64,000 nucleotides of DNA from Cycas panzhihuaensis (Eukaryota > Cycadophyta). Shown here piece by piece: positions 1 to 11,643 of this stretch (position 1 is the first letter of the stretch; each line of letters opens with the position of its first letter). The position numbers were made by a program, and so were the translations under genes. The stretch is from contig CM041465.1 in the NCBI GenBank assembly GCA_023213395.1, forward strand, positions 124,751,741 through 124,815,740, written 5' to 3'. The notes below the pieces were generated by a model that did not search any database, had not been told where the DNA came from, and saw only the letters and a program-made list of their open reading frames with translations.

Positions 1-600
1 ACATATAATTATTTTGTATAAGTAAATTGTCACCCAATCTAATACTATGTATTTTAAGGCTATTATCACTATATTCTAAAATTAAGTGCTCTCAATACCA
101 TACTATAAATTTTTAAATCACATCAAGTATTTATTGACCAGACATGAATATGCCTCTATTCTCAGTCTATTTCCATTTGTCTTCTTATTCGACCCATCCT
201 TTCTCATCTAATCTCCTATTTATCTTCACACATCAAGTGATTCAAGTCATAAGACATGAGCTAATAATATTTAAAGACATCATTTCTTAGCTTTTGGCTA
301 ATTGAAACTTTATTACAACAAATTATAAGATTTTATACACTTTGAGGGGGAGCTATATTATCATCTTGCAAAGATATAAATTATCGACATAGATAACACA
401 TTATTATAATTGTATAGATTATACCACAACACAAGAAGATGATTAATTATAAGTTGTTCTTATACTATCATCCTCTCATCTCTTGTAACTATAAGACTAG
501 TTGTTAGTCTATTTATTCCCACAAAGTTGCTACATACATTATCTCCATGTTTTTATATAATACTAATAAGGTACTAAAAAGTAAGATAAGAAAATCAGAC
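1..600. other. AT-rich stretch, no gene recognised
   Basis: I see no reading frame with family resemblance, no RNA gene and no clear repeat boundary on either strand. It lies directly upstream of the BRCT pseudogene and may hold its decayed upstream part, but nothing in the sequence shows this. Confidence 0.5.
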
Positions 601-605
601 TATTA

Positions 606-1526
606 TTTCATGGAGTAAGATTTATGTTAGTAGGATTCAACCCTACAACACAAAATAAATATGAAATAGAGCTTGTATATAATAGGGCATTCAATACGAG
701 ATGATATGATGCAAGTTATACTCATGTCATTATTTACCAGTTATCATATTATAATCCTATTTGTGTTATGGCTAGGAAGGATGGAAAGGTGCTAGTTACA
801 CACTTATGGATTGTAGATAGTTTATGTAGTGGAATACTTACAGATACTAATAAGATATTGTATAAACTTATAAGCAATATGATGGGCATTCCAGGTAATG
901 CATTCTTACACATTTTCTTAACTAGGTATCAAGGTCAAGATCATTGTGACATTATGAGAATGGTTGAAATAATTGGAACATAATTTATAAAGCCATTGAT
1001 TGTGAGTAAAGTAACACATATCATTTGTTACAAGTATGAAGGGGATAAGTATAGGGTTGTTAAACAAATAGGAATAAAGTTAGTTAACCATCATTGGATT
1101 AAAGATTGTTTGGATTTTTAGGCCTCACTTCCTGAAGAAAATTATTAGAAAAGTGGATTGAAACTAGAGCTTTTGGAGGGAAAGGTTAGTGATTTAGAAG
1201 ATGTTCAAGAAAATCAAAGTTATCAACCTTTGTTATCGATGCATAATCAAGTTTTATATAATTATTCTACTAGTTTATATAGACCTCTTCTGGTGCCAAA
1301 TTCTAAATTGCTTTCATATTTTATATCAGGCAAATTAGTTTTTACAAATAAGGAATTACCAAAAATAAAATTTTCATCCAAAGAACATGCAAAAGTAAGG
1401 ACTTCTAGAAAATTAGTAAGAAATAAGAAGCTTTCAGACATAGAAAGTAGAGATAAATATAAAGAATATTCTTTGACATTAGTAAACCTTAATGACACTT
1501 ACTTATTAGCGTTAGATAACAAATAA
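606..1526 (+). pseudogene. Tandem BRCT-domain protein gene fragment, decayed
   Basis: One frame runs through all 307 codons without a frameshift but holds in-frame stops at 702 (TGA), 981 (TAA), 1119 (TAG) and 1146 (TAG) before the final TAA at 1524. The translation resembles the tandem BRCT repeats of a plant BRCT protein family (the At4g02110 type). The first repeat starts with a GVRFMLVGF-like strand, has a YTHVI segment and the helix GKVLVTHLWIVDSL. The second contains IPGN, GQDHCDIMRMV, KVTHIICYKYEG and the tryptophan helix KLVNHHWIKDC. BRCT domains bind phosphopeptides in DNA-damage signalling. After the second repeat (from about 1158) the frame becomes Lys- and Ser-rich without recognised motifs. 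No intron interrupts about 900 bases, so this may be a processed copy or a fusion of exons; which one is inference. It is probably non-functional. A copia element is inserted 175 bases downstream. Confidence 0.8.
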
Positions 1527-1701
1527 AGGAATAAGTAAAAAGATTATAGGAGTTACTTCAAAATAATTCATTTAAAAATCATGAAAGACGTATAGATAAG
1601 TCTATCAATAATATAGATGGGGATGACACATCTATATTAAAAGCCAATGGAATATAATATCATATAATATAAAATGAAAAAGAGATTATAACCCAAATTA
1701 T

Positions 1702-2364
1702 TATTCTTAAAAAATTAGGGCTTAATAACCAAAAACTGCCACCAAGATCTAAACTATTTTGCAACTAGTCATAAGAATTGAAATTGAAATATAACATGCA
1801 AGTTCTTAAACCAAAGATAATATAATAAATAAATCAGAAAGGCAAAGCATCGCATATACACAAGATATAACATGGTAAAACCCTAGCAGTGTACTAGGAA
1901 AACATCTACACAGGAAAGATATCGATCTTTATTATCTAAGAATGGGGAAATATACATAATTTGTAGTAGGATAATCATAATAAAAATAACCATCTCTACT
2001 TAATATAGTATATCGAGTACATCGAATACCATCAACATAATAAAAAAACACCCTAAATTGGGGTATATGAGAGAATTATATAAGGCACAAATCTTGACCA
2101 TCAAATTTAAGGTATTTTAACTGAATGACCCTAATTCTCTTTACAATTTAGTATGTTTCACAATGTTAGCTTTTGGGGTCAAGGGCTACTGTCCCCAAAC
2201 CCTCTCTTTGTGTGGGGGGAGGGGTGTTTGGATTCCCCTGCACCCCCTAGCCAAAGGAGGCTCTCACCCACCTTGTATCCCCCTGTAGAAGTTTGGGAAG
2301 GAAACTGCACTACCAACATGTCAAAATATTTACCTCTATAATATTGTTGTCATATTATCTAACA
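1702..2364 (-). repeat. copia-1 3' LTR
   Basis: About 663 bases matching 11644-12304 along the whole length, with many single-base changes. The terminal TG appears as TA at 1702-1703. Inside are shared blocks such as the ATCGATCTTTATTATC segment near 1921-1937 and a C/G-rich block at about 2185-2285. The inner edge is set by the adjoining polypurine tract. Confidence 0.88.
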
Positions 2365-2374
2365 ATCTCCACCT
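2365..2374 (-). other. copia-1 polypurine tract
   Basis: Read on the minus strand, AAGGTGGAGAT ends directly at the TTGTTAGAT start of the 3' LTR. This is the usual plus-strand priming site of copia elements. Confidence 0.75.
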
Positions 2375-2380
2375 TGATAA

Positions 2381-3965
2381 TAATTTACCTAATACCTTTC
2401 TTAGACCATTCATCACCTTTTCTGAAAGCCAACAGAAGTCAAATACCATTTGAACTTCTCCAATAGTACTAGTTTTATGAACATATTAGCATAATTCTAT
2501 TTTATGTTAACCTTCTCAAGTGCCACTCCACTTACTTCTATAACTTGTTTAATGAAATGGTACTTAAGATCAATATGCTTTGTTCTACTATGGTAAGCTA
2601 GATTCTTTACTAAGTAAATGACACCTTGACTGTTATAAAATATCTTTACCTTTTCTTATTTCCTTCCAAGGTCAACCAATAGACCCTATAACTAGATCAC
2701 TTTCTTACAAGCATGTGCTACAATAATATATTCTACTTTTATAGTTGATAATACAATTGTGCTCTATAATTTTAACATCCAACTAACTAGACCATTTATA
2801 AGAGTAAACATATAACTCAAAGTAGACCCTCTCTTATCTAAATCTCCTATAAAGTATAAATTAATATATTTATAAACCTAATTACCTATACCACCAAATA
2901 TAATACAATAGCCACTTATGCCCTTAAATATCGAAGAATCCATTTCATCACTGCCTAATATTCTTTTCTTGGGTTTGCTATAAACATGCTATTTACACTG
3001 ATAGCATGTGAAATTTTAGGTCTTGTATATACCATGGCATATATCAAACTTCCTATTACACTAGCATAAGGTACATAAGATATATAACCTTTTTCTTCTT
3101 CATTATCAGGACTCATACTCAAAGAAAGCTTGAAATAGGAAGCCAACTTGATACTCATTAGTTTCACATTTGCCATACCAAATATGGTTAGCACCTTCTC
3201 CACATATTTTTATCGTGATAACCATAGCTTACTATTTTTCCTATATCTATGTATCTCCATGCCTAAGATTTATTTTGTAGCTCCTAGATCCTTCATATCA
3301 AAAGTCCTAGCTAATTGAGCCTTTAACTTGTTAATTTCTACCATACTCTTACTTGTAACCAATATGTCATCAACATATAATACCAAGATAATGAATAAGC
3401 CATTATCTAAGAATTTAAAATAAACACAATGATCATACTTACTTCTTTAAAAAATTTAGCTCTACATGAAGGTATCAAACTTCTTATACGATTACCTAGG
3501 TGATTACTTTAGGCCATACAATGATTTCTTGAGCCTACAAATAAGTCTTTTCTTACCATCCTATACAAACCCTTCTGGCTGATTTATATAGATCTTCTCA
3601 TCTAAATCTCCATGTAGAAAAGCTATTTTTACATCTAACTACTCCAACTCCAAATCAAGAGAAGCTACTAATGCTAATAGAACCTTAATTAAAATAAGTT
3701 TAACAACTGGTGAAAGATCTCATGAAAATTAATTCTTACTTTCTGTGCAAAGCATTTAACCACTAATCTTGCCCTATATTTGTCCAGATTTCTATCAACA
3801 TCTATTTTCTTCTTGAAAATCCACTTACAACCAACAGTCTTCCTACCATGTAGAAGTTCTACCAAGTCCTATGAATTATTTTTCTTCAAAGCATCCATCT
3901 CTTCCTACATAGCCCTCTTCTACTTATTACGATGAATATCATATAATATTTCTTGATAGCATGTA
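2381..3965 (-). pseudogene. copia-1 reverse transcriptase and RNase H, decayed
   Basis: On the minus strand the RT core starts near 3960 with the KTVGCKWIFKKK-like segment and the KARLVVKCFAQ-like stretch. The catalytic YVDD box is at about 3363-3378. The RT/RNase H linker is at 2955-3203, with DNEEEKGYISYVPYASVIGS and YTRPKISHAIS; it closely resembles the equivalent part of Tork-lineage elements. RNase H remnants continue to the polypurine tract. Several frameshifts and stops interrupt it, so no active polymerase can be made. The next domain on the minus strand is integrase (4140-5131). Confidence 0.85.
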
Positions 3966-4139
3966 AGCTCACCATTATTAGAAACTGAAGCAATAGAAAT
4001 AGAAGGGTTATACCTGTTAGGTGGATAACTGACTCATGTGGATCTTCTAATAGTTAATGGAGGAGTGTCCACATACTCCTGTAAATTTATTGTAGATTCA
4101 TCTTCAAAAAGCTCTTCCTACTTTTTCATTTCCAAAGAT

Positions 4140-5131
4140 TATTGGGTCTCAAGCTTGACCTATTAATGTTCAACTTTTGACTCCTATTTCAATTCAACTT
4201 CTATACTATCTAATTTTAGAAAAGGAGATTCAAACATAATATCTTTATTAATAGTAATTTTGTGGGCAATAGGATCCCACAACTTGTATCCCTTTACACC
4301 ATCTCTATCACCATAACCAACAAAGATACATCTCTTGGATTTTGAGTCTAATTTTGAACATTGACTTTTATTAATCAAGGCATAAGCATCACAACCAAAA
4401 ACTTTTAAATTTGAATAATCACATGGATATCCACTTGATACCTCTTTAGTAATCTTGTAGTTTATTACAAGTGATGATGACCTATTTACTAAATAATAAG
4501 CTATTTGAATAGCTTTTGTCCATAAGCCCTGTTCCACTCCTGTATTACTCAATATGCTTCTTACTCTTTTAAAGAGTGTCCTATTCATGCACTCAATTAT
4601 GTCATTCTACTATGAAGTATAGCTAGTAGTCTTATACCTTTCAATCCCAACTTCTCTACAATAGTTTTTAAACTCTAAAGAGTTGAACTTGCCTCTATTA
4701 TTAGTTCTTAAATATTTGATTAACCTACCAGTGCTTTTCTCAACCAGAGCCTTAAACTACTTAAACAGACTGAAAACTTTAGATTTCCTTTTCAAAAAAT
4801 AGGCCCATATATTTCTGGAGTAATCATCTATGAATATGATAAAGTACGATGATCCTTCATAAGATATTATAGGGGTTGGTCCCCAGACATTTGAATATAT
4901 ATAATCTAGGACACCTTTACTAGTGTGATTCCCTATTTTAAACTTGAGTCTATATTGATTTCCAAAAATACAATATTTATAAAAAGTCAAATCTAAAAGT
5001 TGTAAGTTAGGAAGCAACTTATAGTTCATCAGCACCTTAAATCCTCTCTCACTCGTGTGCCTAAGTCTTTGATGCTATAACTGAGTTGGATCTTTTGCAA
5101 TCTTTGATATTATAGCTGCATAGTTGACATC
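4140..5131 (-). pseudogene. copia-1 integrase (GAG-pre-integrase plus rve core), decayed
   Basis: Minus-strand translation gives a GAG-pre-integrase segment with the H-x-RL-H pattern near 5050-5080. The catalytic core follows, with SYFIIFIDDYSR at about 4800-4850, and then a 134-codon open stretch (4184-4588) from MNRTLFKRVRSIL through VFGCDAYA and SKRCIFVGYG to IMFE. Gaps between these pieces hold stops, including Gln/Trp-to-stop changes. The upstream end is cut by the nested element. Reading continues in the protease part on the far side (10375 onward), which supports a simple insertion. Confidence 0.85.
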
Positions 5132-5136
5132 TATAC

Positions 5137-5466
5137 TATTAAGGTTAATGTTCATTACTTCACTCCCACCGTTCACACATGTGAGTGCATATATATTAAG
5201 GTAAGTTAGGTAAGGTTAAGTTGATTTGAGTTATGTAATATTTTATTATTGTTTAAATTTTAGGGGTTGAGGAGTTTCCCTCCTCCCCTAAACTATATAT
5301 TTGGAGGGTTGTGCAACCCTGGTATCTTTAGACACTGCCTATATTAGAAATTTCCTATGTACTCTCTCAAAGATAGATTGAATACAAAGGCTTATGTGTT
5401 TATGCAACAATATTTTTGACTATTTGATTATGATCTGCTCTATCTCTATCATTGTATGATCCTTCA
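5137..5466 (+). repeat. 5' LTR of the gag-only element
   Basis: Aligns with 10027-10369 over its full length. The start TGTTAGGG appears here as TATTAAGG (two G-to-A changes) and the end is CCTTCA. A shared central block GGGTTGAGGAGTTTCC lies near 5263-5279, followed by CTATATATTTGGAGG, which could act as a TATA region. Confidence 0.87.
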
Positions 5467-5468
5467 TT

Positions 5469-5480
5469 TGCTATTAAAGC
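5469..5480 (+). other. Primer-binding site, degenerate
   Basis: TGCTATTAAAGC lies two bases after the LTR. It matches the plant initiator-Met primer site TGGTATCAGAGC except at three positions. The related LTR at 53156 keeps the exact form. Confidence 0.75.
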
Positions 5481-8400
5481 TTAGATTACTGGCCTGTTGA
5501 AGTTTTTTTTTAGATGAAAGAAGATTCATTAGCATCTAAAGTAGATCTACCCATGGTAAGCCAAACATTGGTTATATTCATTTTATGTAAAGTTTTTTAG
5601 CAGTTTCTTGTATTATTTTTTCATCAAAATCTGATTATTCTTGATTTATACCTATAAAATAACCCATATTTTTCATAGATCTATCCAGGATCACAACTGC
5701 AATTAGTAAATATTTAAGATTTAATCACTCTACGAAGTTTTTATTAACAAGTTTTACATATTTTTTCAAATACTTGGCTATTTCTGGTATATTTTATTTG
5801 TTTATTCAATATTATTTTTCAGATCTATGCAATATTTGGTGCATATTTAGCCTAACAAGTTTCTTAGAGAAATTATACTACAAGTTCTATTATCTATTCA
5901 CCATTTTTTTTAGGTTTTAGCAAGCTACAATGCATCTATGACCATATTGGTTGGTTATTTATATTAAAGTTTAAACTTTACATATTCTAAAGTTTATTCA
6001 TTTAAAGTTTTCATTCTATTTTTTATTTCATGTTTTTCTTTTTTTGGATGACTTGATAACCTTGGTTTGGTAAGCTTATGTAGTAGATCTAGCACTTGAA
6101 ACCCTAAAAAGTGACCACTCATTATGATCCTTATTGAGCCAACAAGCTAGTGAAAGAAACAATTTGAGTTTTCATTGATCAGACATTAAGATATTTCATC
6201 TTGATCAATTGCTACTCTATTTAGCCCCCATTTGGTCTGTAGGTTCGTTCTTAGTGCACAAATAACAGATCACTATGAAATTTTACCAACACCTGACTAC
6301 CTAAGACACCTTGCTACTTGTCAAATCTTGCCTCATTTCATGGCTTGTACAGTGAGATCCAGCCTCTGAAGCATCTCAGGCTCCAATTTATCAAGTTTTT
6401 TCACTATTTTCTCACTATTTTTTGAGATATTTTTGAAATTTTTTTATGAGATCTAGATTACCTTGCTCCAGCACCCTCTATATGCATTTGTATCACAGAT
6501 TTGGAGTTAGAGTAAGTGTTTTTTGTCTCAAATTTTTATTGTTCCCTCGGTTCAGCTACCGTTATTATTTTTCTTCACATAATATATATTTTTAATCATT
6601 TTGGCACCCATACAAAAACTATATTTTTATATACACTAGAGCTTTCATATTGAGAACTGGAGGATTGGGTACACCTAGCTAATTTTTTGGTCACAAAATC
6701 TCTTTGTTCATACTTGGTAGAAGAATATAGTTGTCTGGGGTAAATCCCATCCGATAGAAATAAGAGAATTTTCTTCTTCATCTACTAGTTGAACTTACAA
6801 AAATTTTTGCCCTAGATTTTGCAGTTTGAGATCTGTGATTTCGAGGGTGTAGGCTCTAAAGCTATGTTTATTTTCTATTATTTTTCTTGATTTATATGTC
6901 ATTATTAGCTTTGAGGCCCATTTCTCTAAAATTTTTTAGTATTCGTGTGTCACATTCTATTCTAAGGGCTTTTGGGAATTCTGAAATTGATTTTGGATAT
7001 TTTGGACTTGCGAGACAAATTTCCACTGGCAGTAGCTTTTTGTGGAAGAGGGTCATGATGAATATCATTTTTGGATGGCTGTGAACGTTGACGAAGGATT
7101 GATAGGTGGATTTATCAAAGGCATTCACACTAGCTGAGTTTAGGGAAGTTTTGTTTCTAGCCTCCCTGCTCCTTGGCTCTAAGTATTTCAGTTGTAAAGG
7201 CCATCCCACATTGTTAGTGAGGCATAGGGACATGGTTATTACTCACTAGGTCGATTTTAGAAATGAACAGAGCATTGAAAAGTAGGGGTTCACAACCGAC
7301 TAGTGTTTCCATCATCCTCTAGCCTGATATTTATCAAGCTTAGAGATGGAGGAGTCAATGTAGTCATACTAGCGTTAATGAACGGAGGACTAGAACAAGT
7401 TAGAAACATAGATCATTGTGAGATCAATTCTCGGTTGAGCTTTTCATTACACTACAGCTTTATTTTTCTCATTCATTCGCCTTTATTAGCTGTTATTTAT
7501 GCCACTGTTATTTCTTTATTTTTTTAATTATAAATATATTTCTTTTAACTGTTTTTGTTGGTGGATCATCTAACCTCTAGTCTTATTTGAGATTAATCAA
7601 ATCTGATCATTATTTTTATCAGATCTTAATTAGTTTTTGCCTCTATTCTCTGTGATCACAGTGGTGGTGGCGGTGTTTTTTAATTTTTTGATTCAAATAT
7701 TTTTTTATATAAAGTTTTAAAAAATTAAATTATATTGTATATATTTTGAAATTCATGTTTTTTAAGGCATAAGCCCCCTTCGACATTTGGCCCCTAGTCT
7801 TATGCCCCTTCCACGTGACCTTTGGCTCATTGCTAAAGAGGCTTCTTAACTTTATAACTATTTTCTTTTTTTTCTTTAAAACATAGGGTACCTAGCTAAT
7901 TTCTTTAACATCTCTTTACCGGGGTATTAGTTTGTGACGAAACCTATCCCGTTAAGTCTAAAATTTTTTGAGGTATAATTTAGACTAGTTATTTGCCATA
8001 TTGGGAGCTGATTTGAACTATTGCTAATCAGTTTAAGTCAATCCTTTTAAAAAAGACCTTTTTTAACTTATTAACATAAAAAGTACTTACATCTATTTTC
8101 ATTATAACTTTTCTGTTACACATCAGAATTCAGTTCTGTCAGTTTTATTGGGAAGCTGACTCACTCCTCTTCGAACTAACACTGTTATTTATAAGTTTTA
8201 AAGTGTTTTTGTAGACTTTCAAAGCCATCAAAGCTGAGGTACAAATCAGCTTCTCTCTAAATTATATTTGATTATTTTACATTGTTCTATAAGATTTTTA
8301 CTAGCATTTCATAATATTTTGTGTCATAGACTCTCGTTAAGCTTAAAAAAAGGGCTGCATTCTTTGTACATTAATATCTTGATTTGGAGGAATCTGTTCT

Positions 8401-9303
8401 CAAAACGATCAGTTCTGTTGACTAGATATTTCATTTATCTTTAAATTGGTATAATTTCACCTTATTTTGACATTGTTTAGTATAGCTTTCAAGCTACTCA
8501 ACTTGAGCATTCAAGCTATCCCAACAAGCTTATCTTTTAAACCTTTTTTAAAGAAGTTTTTATTTTATTTCTTATTGATCCCTTATAATACATGTTTGAG
8601 GCTTTCATTTGACTTTCATATAGCCTCTTTTAAGCTAATTTCTAGTAGAAATTAATCATATACATCTAAAGTAAGTGACAAGTTAAGTGGTTCTGTAACT
8701 TAAATAGGTACAATTCATTTTTTTTGGAAGTTTCTTCTTCATTTTTCTAAAGTGAAAATATACTTCTATATTTCAGATTTTCATCATTATATATCTTTAT
8801 CAAGACAAAAAGATTTCTTGCATTGAAAAAAATCATTTTCTTACTCAAGTTTGTATTTATTCATTTGAAAAATCAAAAGCTTAAGAATTCTTTATTTTTC
8901 TCTGCATAGTTAAAAGGATCTTAGTTACATTCAAAATTTGTTCATATATTCATTATATTTTAAAGTTTATCTAGAATTATACCATATAAGGTTGTCAATT
9001 ATTCTAAATACATCCACTTATTGAAAGTTTTTTTTTTTTCAATATTGAAAAGATCATTTACTTATTACACTTATAAAAGTTACATCTAATGGTAATATGA
9101 TTTAATTTCAAGGGCATTATATTTTTTTAAAGTAATTATTTGCATATTTCTTTCAAAGAGTATATTTGAAGTTATATATTTTAAGTTTATTGATTTATTG
9201 AGTTCTTTGATTCATTCTAAAGGCACATATTTTGTTGAGAAGTATAAAAGTTCACTTGTAAAAGCATATTCTTTTTTATTATGTACTAAAGTTTTCTATA
9301 CAA
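5481..9303 (+). other. Long non-coding leader of the gag-only element
   Basis: I see no conserved protein family in 3.8 kb on either strand; short open stretches (for example near 6890-7230 and 7303-7527) have no recognisable motif. T-rich tracts are frequent. Position between primer site and gag makes it the 5' untranslated part. Its internal structure stays unexplained. Confidence 0.55.
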
Positions 9304-9995
9304 ATGGAAATCAATCTAAATAAAATATAATTTCCTATATTTGATGGCCATAAATTTTCACATTGGCATAAAATAGTGTAAAATTATTTTATTACAAATG
9401 ATCTTTGAAAATACTTACAAAATAGATATGACCTTAATATTAAAGAAGACATTAGAAAAGATAATGAAACCTTAATTATACTATTTTGCATTATAGATGA
9501 TAATATTTTTTTCTAAAGTTTGTGAAATAATAACTTCTAAATTTGTATGGGACACCTTAGATTCTATTTATGGGGGAGACACCCTTAATGTAAATGAATT
9601 TAACTTTGATATTGTTGATCATATGAGATAGATGTTAGAGAAGGTTGATTGTGATGGAAAGACCAAGGAGGAAAATTCAAGTCAAATATATGATCATCTT
9701 GTTATACATGAAGTTGATCCTCCATTTGAGGAGGAGAAACTTTATGATATAATAGTTTCTTACAACACAAAGATTTCATAAGATAAAGTCAAAGTTCTAA
9801 GAGATAAAGTTAGAGTTACAATCATTCATCTTTAATTAAATCAAGCTACATTTACTTGGAGATTTTTTGAACCACTCAATGGTAAAGAGACATACATTGC
9901 TAAAAGGATGAGGCGAGTTGATAATGATCAAGTTAAAAGATAAATATTCAAAGTTTTTTTCAAGTTCAAGTTTCACAAGTTTAAACAAAAGATAA
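9304..9995 (+). pseudogene. copia-type gag remnant of the gag-only element
   Basis: From the ATG at 9304 the translation has FPIFDGHKFSHW, a typical copia gag start (DUF4219-like), then a UBN2-like region with DTLDSIYGGDTLNV-like and VNEFNFD segments after frame changes. Stops replace likely Gln and Trp codons, for example TAA at 9328 and TGA in the segment after ITNDL. A T-run near 9508 goes with one frameshift. The gag protein packages element RNA. The frame ends just before the polypurine tract, so no pol genes fit downstream. Confidence 0.75.
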
Positions 9996-10012
9996 AGTTT
10001 TTCATGATGACT

Positions 10013-10026
10013 ATTAAGGAGGTGAA
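10013..10026 (+). other. Polypurine tract of the gag-only element
   Basis: TTAAGGAGGTGAA directly precedes the TGTTAGGG start of the 3' LTR, the expected place and composition. Confidence 0.7.
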
Positions 10027-10369
10027 TGTTAGGGTTAATGTTCATCACCCCACTCCCACTTTTTACACATGTGAATGCACATATGTTATAGTAAGTTAGG
10101 TAAGGTTAAGCTTATTTGAGTTAAGTTATTAAGTTATGTAATATCTTATTGTTATTTAAATTTTAGGGGTTGAGGAGTTTCCTTCCTCCTCCAAACTATA
10201 TATTTGGAGGGGTATGCAACCCTGGTGTCTTTAGACACCACCTATATTAGAAATTTGTTATGTACTCTATTAAAGATGGATTGAATACAAAGGCTTATGT
10301 GTTTATGTAATAATGTTTTTGACTATGCGATTATACTCTACTTTATCTCCATCATTGTATGATCCTTCA
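10027..10369 (+). repeat. 3' LTR of the gag-only element
   Basis: 343 bases, TGTTAGGG to CCTTCA, matching 5137-5466. It is followed by TGTAT, the likely right-hand target duplicate, and then copia-1 coding sequence resumes. Confidence 0.87.
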
Positions 10370-10374
10370 TGTAT

Positions 10375-10800
10375 TTCCTACCAAAATATAAAGGTTTCCT
10401 TTCTTTAAGTCTTTTATAACAACTAAGGCACCCTTTGATACCTTCAAAACTCCTTCATAACTTATGTACTTATAACCACTAGAATCTAGTTCACCCAAGG
10501 AAATCATATTCCTTTTTAGATAAGGTACATGTTTAACTTTAGTTAATATTCTCACTACACCATTGAACATTTTAATTCTGATGCTACCAATGCCCACTAT
10601 CTTATAGGAAACTTTATTTCCCATAAGTACATCACCACCATTAAAAGGTTAGTATGATGAAAACGAACTCTTGTGTGGACACATGTAGTGTGAAGCACCT
10701 GAATCCAATAACCAACATAATGATAATGAGAAACATTACAAGTAACCAAGACATCTTCATCCGTAACTTGATTCAACTCCACTTGATTAGCCTCCTTGGT
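10375..10800 (-). pseudogene. copia-1 aspartic protease, decayed
   Basis: On the minus strand a segment near 10640-10720 corresponds to the protease start, with the usual active-site region shifted out of frame. It is followed by an open stretch (10367-10624) starting MGNKVSYKIVGIGSIRIKMF and containing VRILTKVKHVPYLKRNMISLG, the well-conserved C-terminal part of copia proteases. The stretch then meets the nested element. The zinc knuckle and gag lie directly upstream on this strand. Confidence 0.82.
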
Positions 10801-11600
10801 AGGATCTTCCTTTTTCTAGAACTCTTTCCTTTTGTAGTAATCCTTCTTGAGGTGACCTCTCTTATTGCAGTGCTAACATCTGAGCTTACTCTTGTTGCCT
10901 TTTGACTTTAACCTCAATGTATCCCTAGAACTTTGTCCTCTCTCAATCATTCTACCCCTTATTATCATAGCTTTTGGTGTGGAGGTTTCAAGACTTGACT
11001 TCCTCCTTACCTCTTCTATCAGCAAAGCACTCATAACAAAATCATAGTTTAATTCATCTGTAGTACTAAAACTAATTGAGGTGGCAATATCATCCCAAGA
11101 ATCTAGTAATGAATATAATAAGATAATAGCCTTATCCTCATTCTCAATAGTGATATCAATACTAGCTAATTGATAAATAAGTTTGTCAAAAATATTTAAA
11201 TGATTAGTAATTTTTATACCTTCCTTCATCTACAATGAGTACAATTGCCTCTTCAAGTAGATTTGATTTGTCACTAATTTGGTCATGTACAAGCCTTCCA
11301 ACTGGGTCCATAATCCTACTATTCTCTTCTTCTCTACAATATTAAATAGAACTTCATCTGTCAAGTACAATCATATTGTGCTAAGAGGCCTTTAGTTTAG
11401 ACTATCCTATTCATCATCATCCATCCCTATGGGTTTCTTCAATTTACCTATAAGAGCCTTGTCAAAACCATATTGTACTAGAACATCATAAGCTTTCAAC
11501 TTCTAAAACTCAAAGTTGTTCTTACCATTGAATTTCTCCACCTCAAACTTTGCATTCACTAGTTTCGTCATTTAGTGTAGAAAAAGTTGATACCAAAACT
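10801..11600 (-). pseudogene. copia-1 gag with CCHC zinc knuckle, decayed
   Basis: Minus-strand frame 10873-11229 contains a UBN2 gag segment (DKAIILLYSLLDSWDDI, then FVMSALLIEEVRRK) and a basic tail. A knuckle with the CNKRGHLKKD pattern follows near 10825-10875; one of its cysteines is lost to a stop and the last one is changed. The N-terminal half (about 11230-11600) is recognisable only in pieces. Gag forms the particle and the knuckle binds RNA. Confidence 0.82.
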
Positions 11601-11628
11601 TTCATAAACTCACTGTAAAAATAAAAGT

Positions 11629-11641
11629 GGCTCTAATACCA
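11629..11641 (-). other. copia-1 primer-binding site
   Basis: Minus-strand TGGTATTAGAGCC lies two bases inside the 5' LTR and matches the initiator-Met tRNA primer site with one C-to-T change. Confidence 0.85.
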
Positions 11642-11643
11642 CT

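Larger units (their letters stand above)
5137..10369 (+). mobile_element. Non-autonomous gag-only LTR retrotransposon (TR-GAG type) nested in copia-1
   Basis: Two LTRs of 330 and 343 bases flank a 4.56-kb internal region with a degenerate initiator-Met-type primer site, a long non-coding leader, one gag-like frame and a polypurine tract. No protease, integrase, reverse transcriptase or RNase H was found. The flanks TATAC (5132-5136) and TGTAT (10370-10374) differ only by one G/A and one C/T change, as expected of a decayed 5-bp target duplication. Gag-only elements of this plan are known in plants as TR-GAG and must borrow polymerase from other elements. A related LTR occurs at 53156-53571. 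Confidence 0.85.

Noticed and set aside
6887-7527. Open frames of 65-113 codons on both strands in the leader of the gag-only element
   Set aside because: No family motif, overlapping on both strands, and no start context or conservation evidence.
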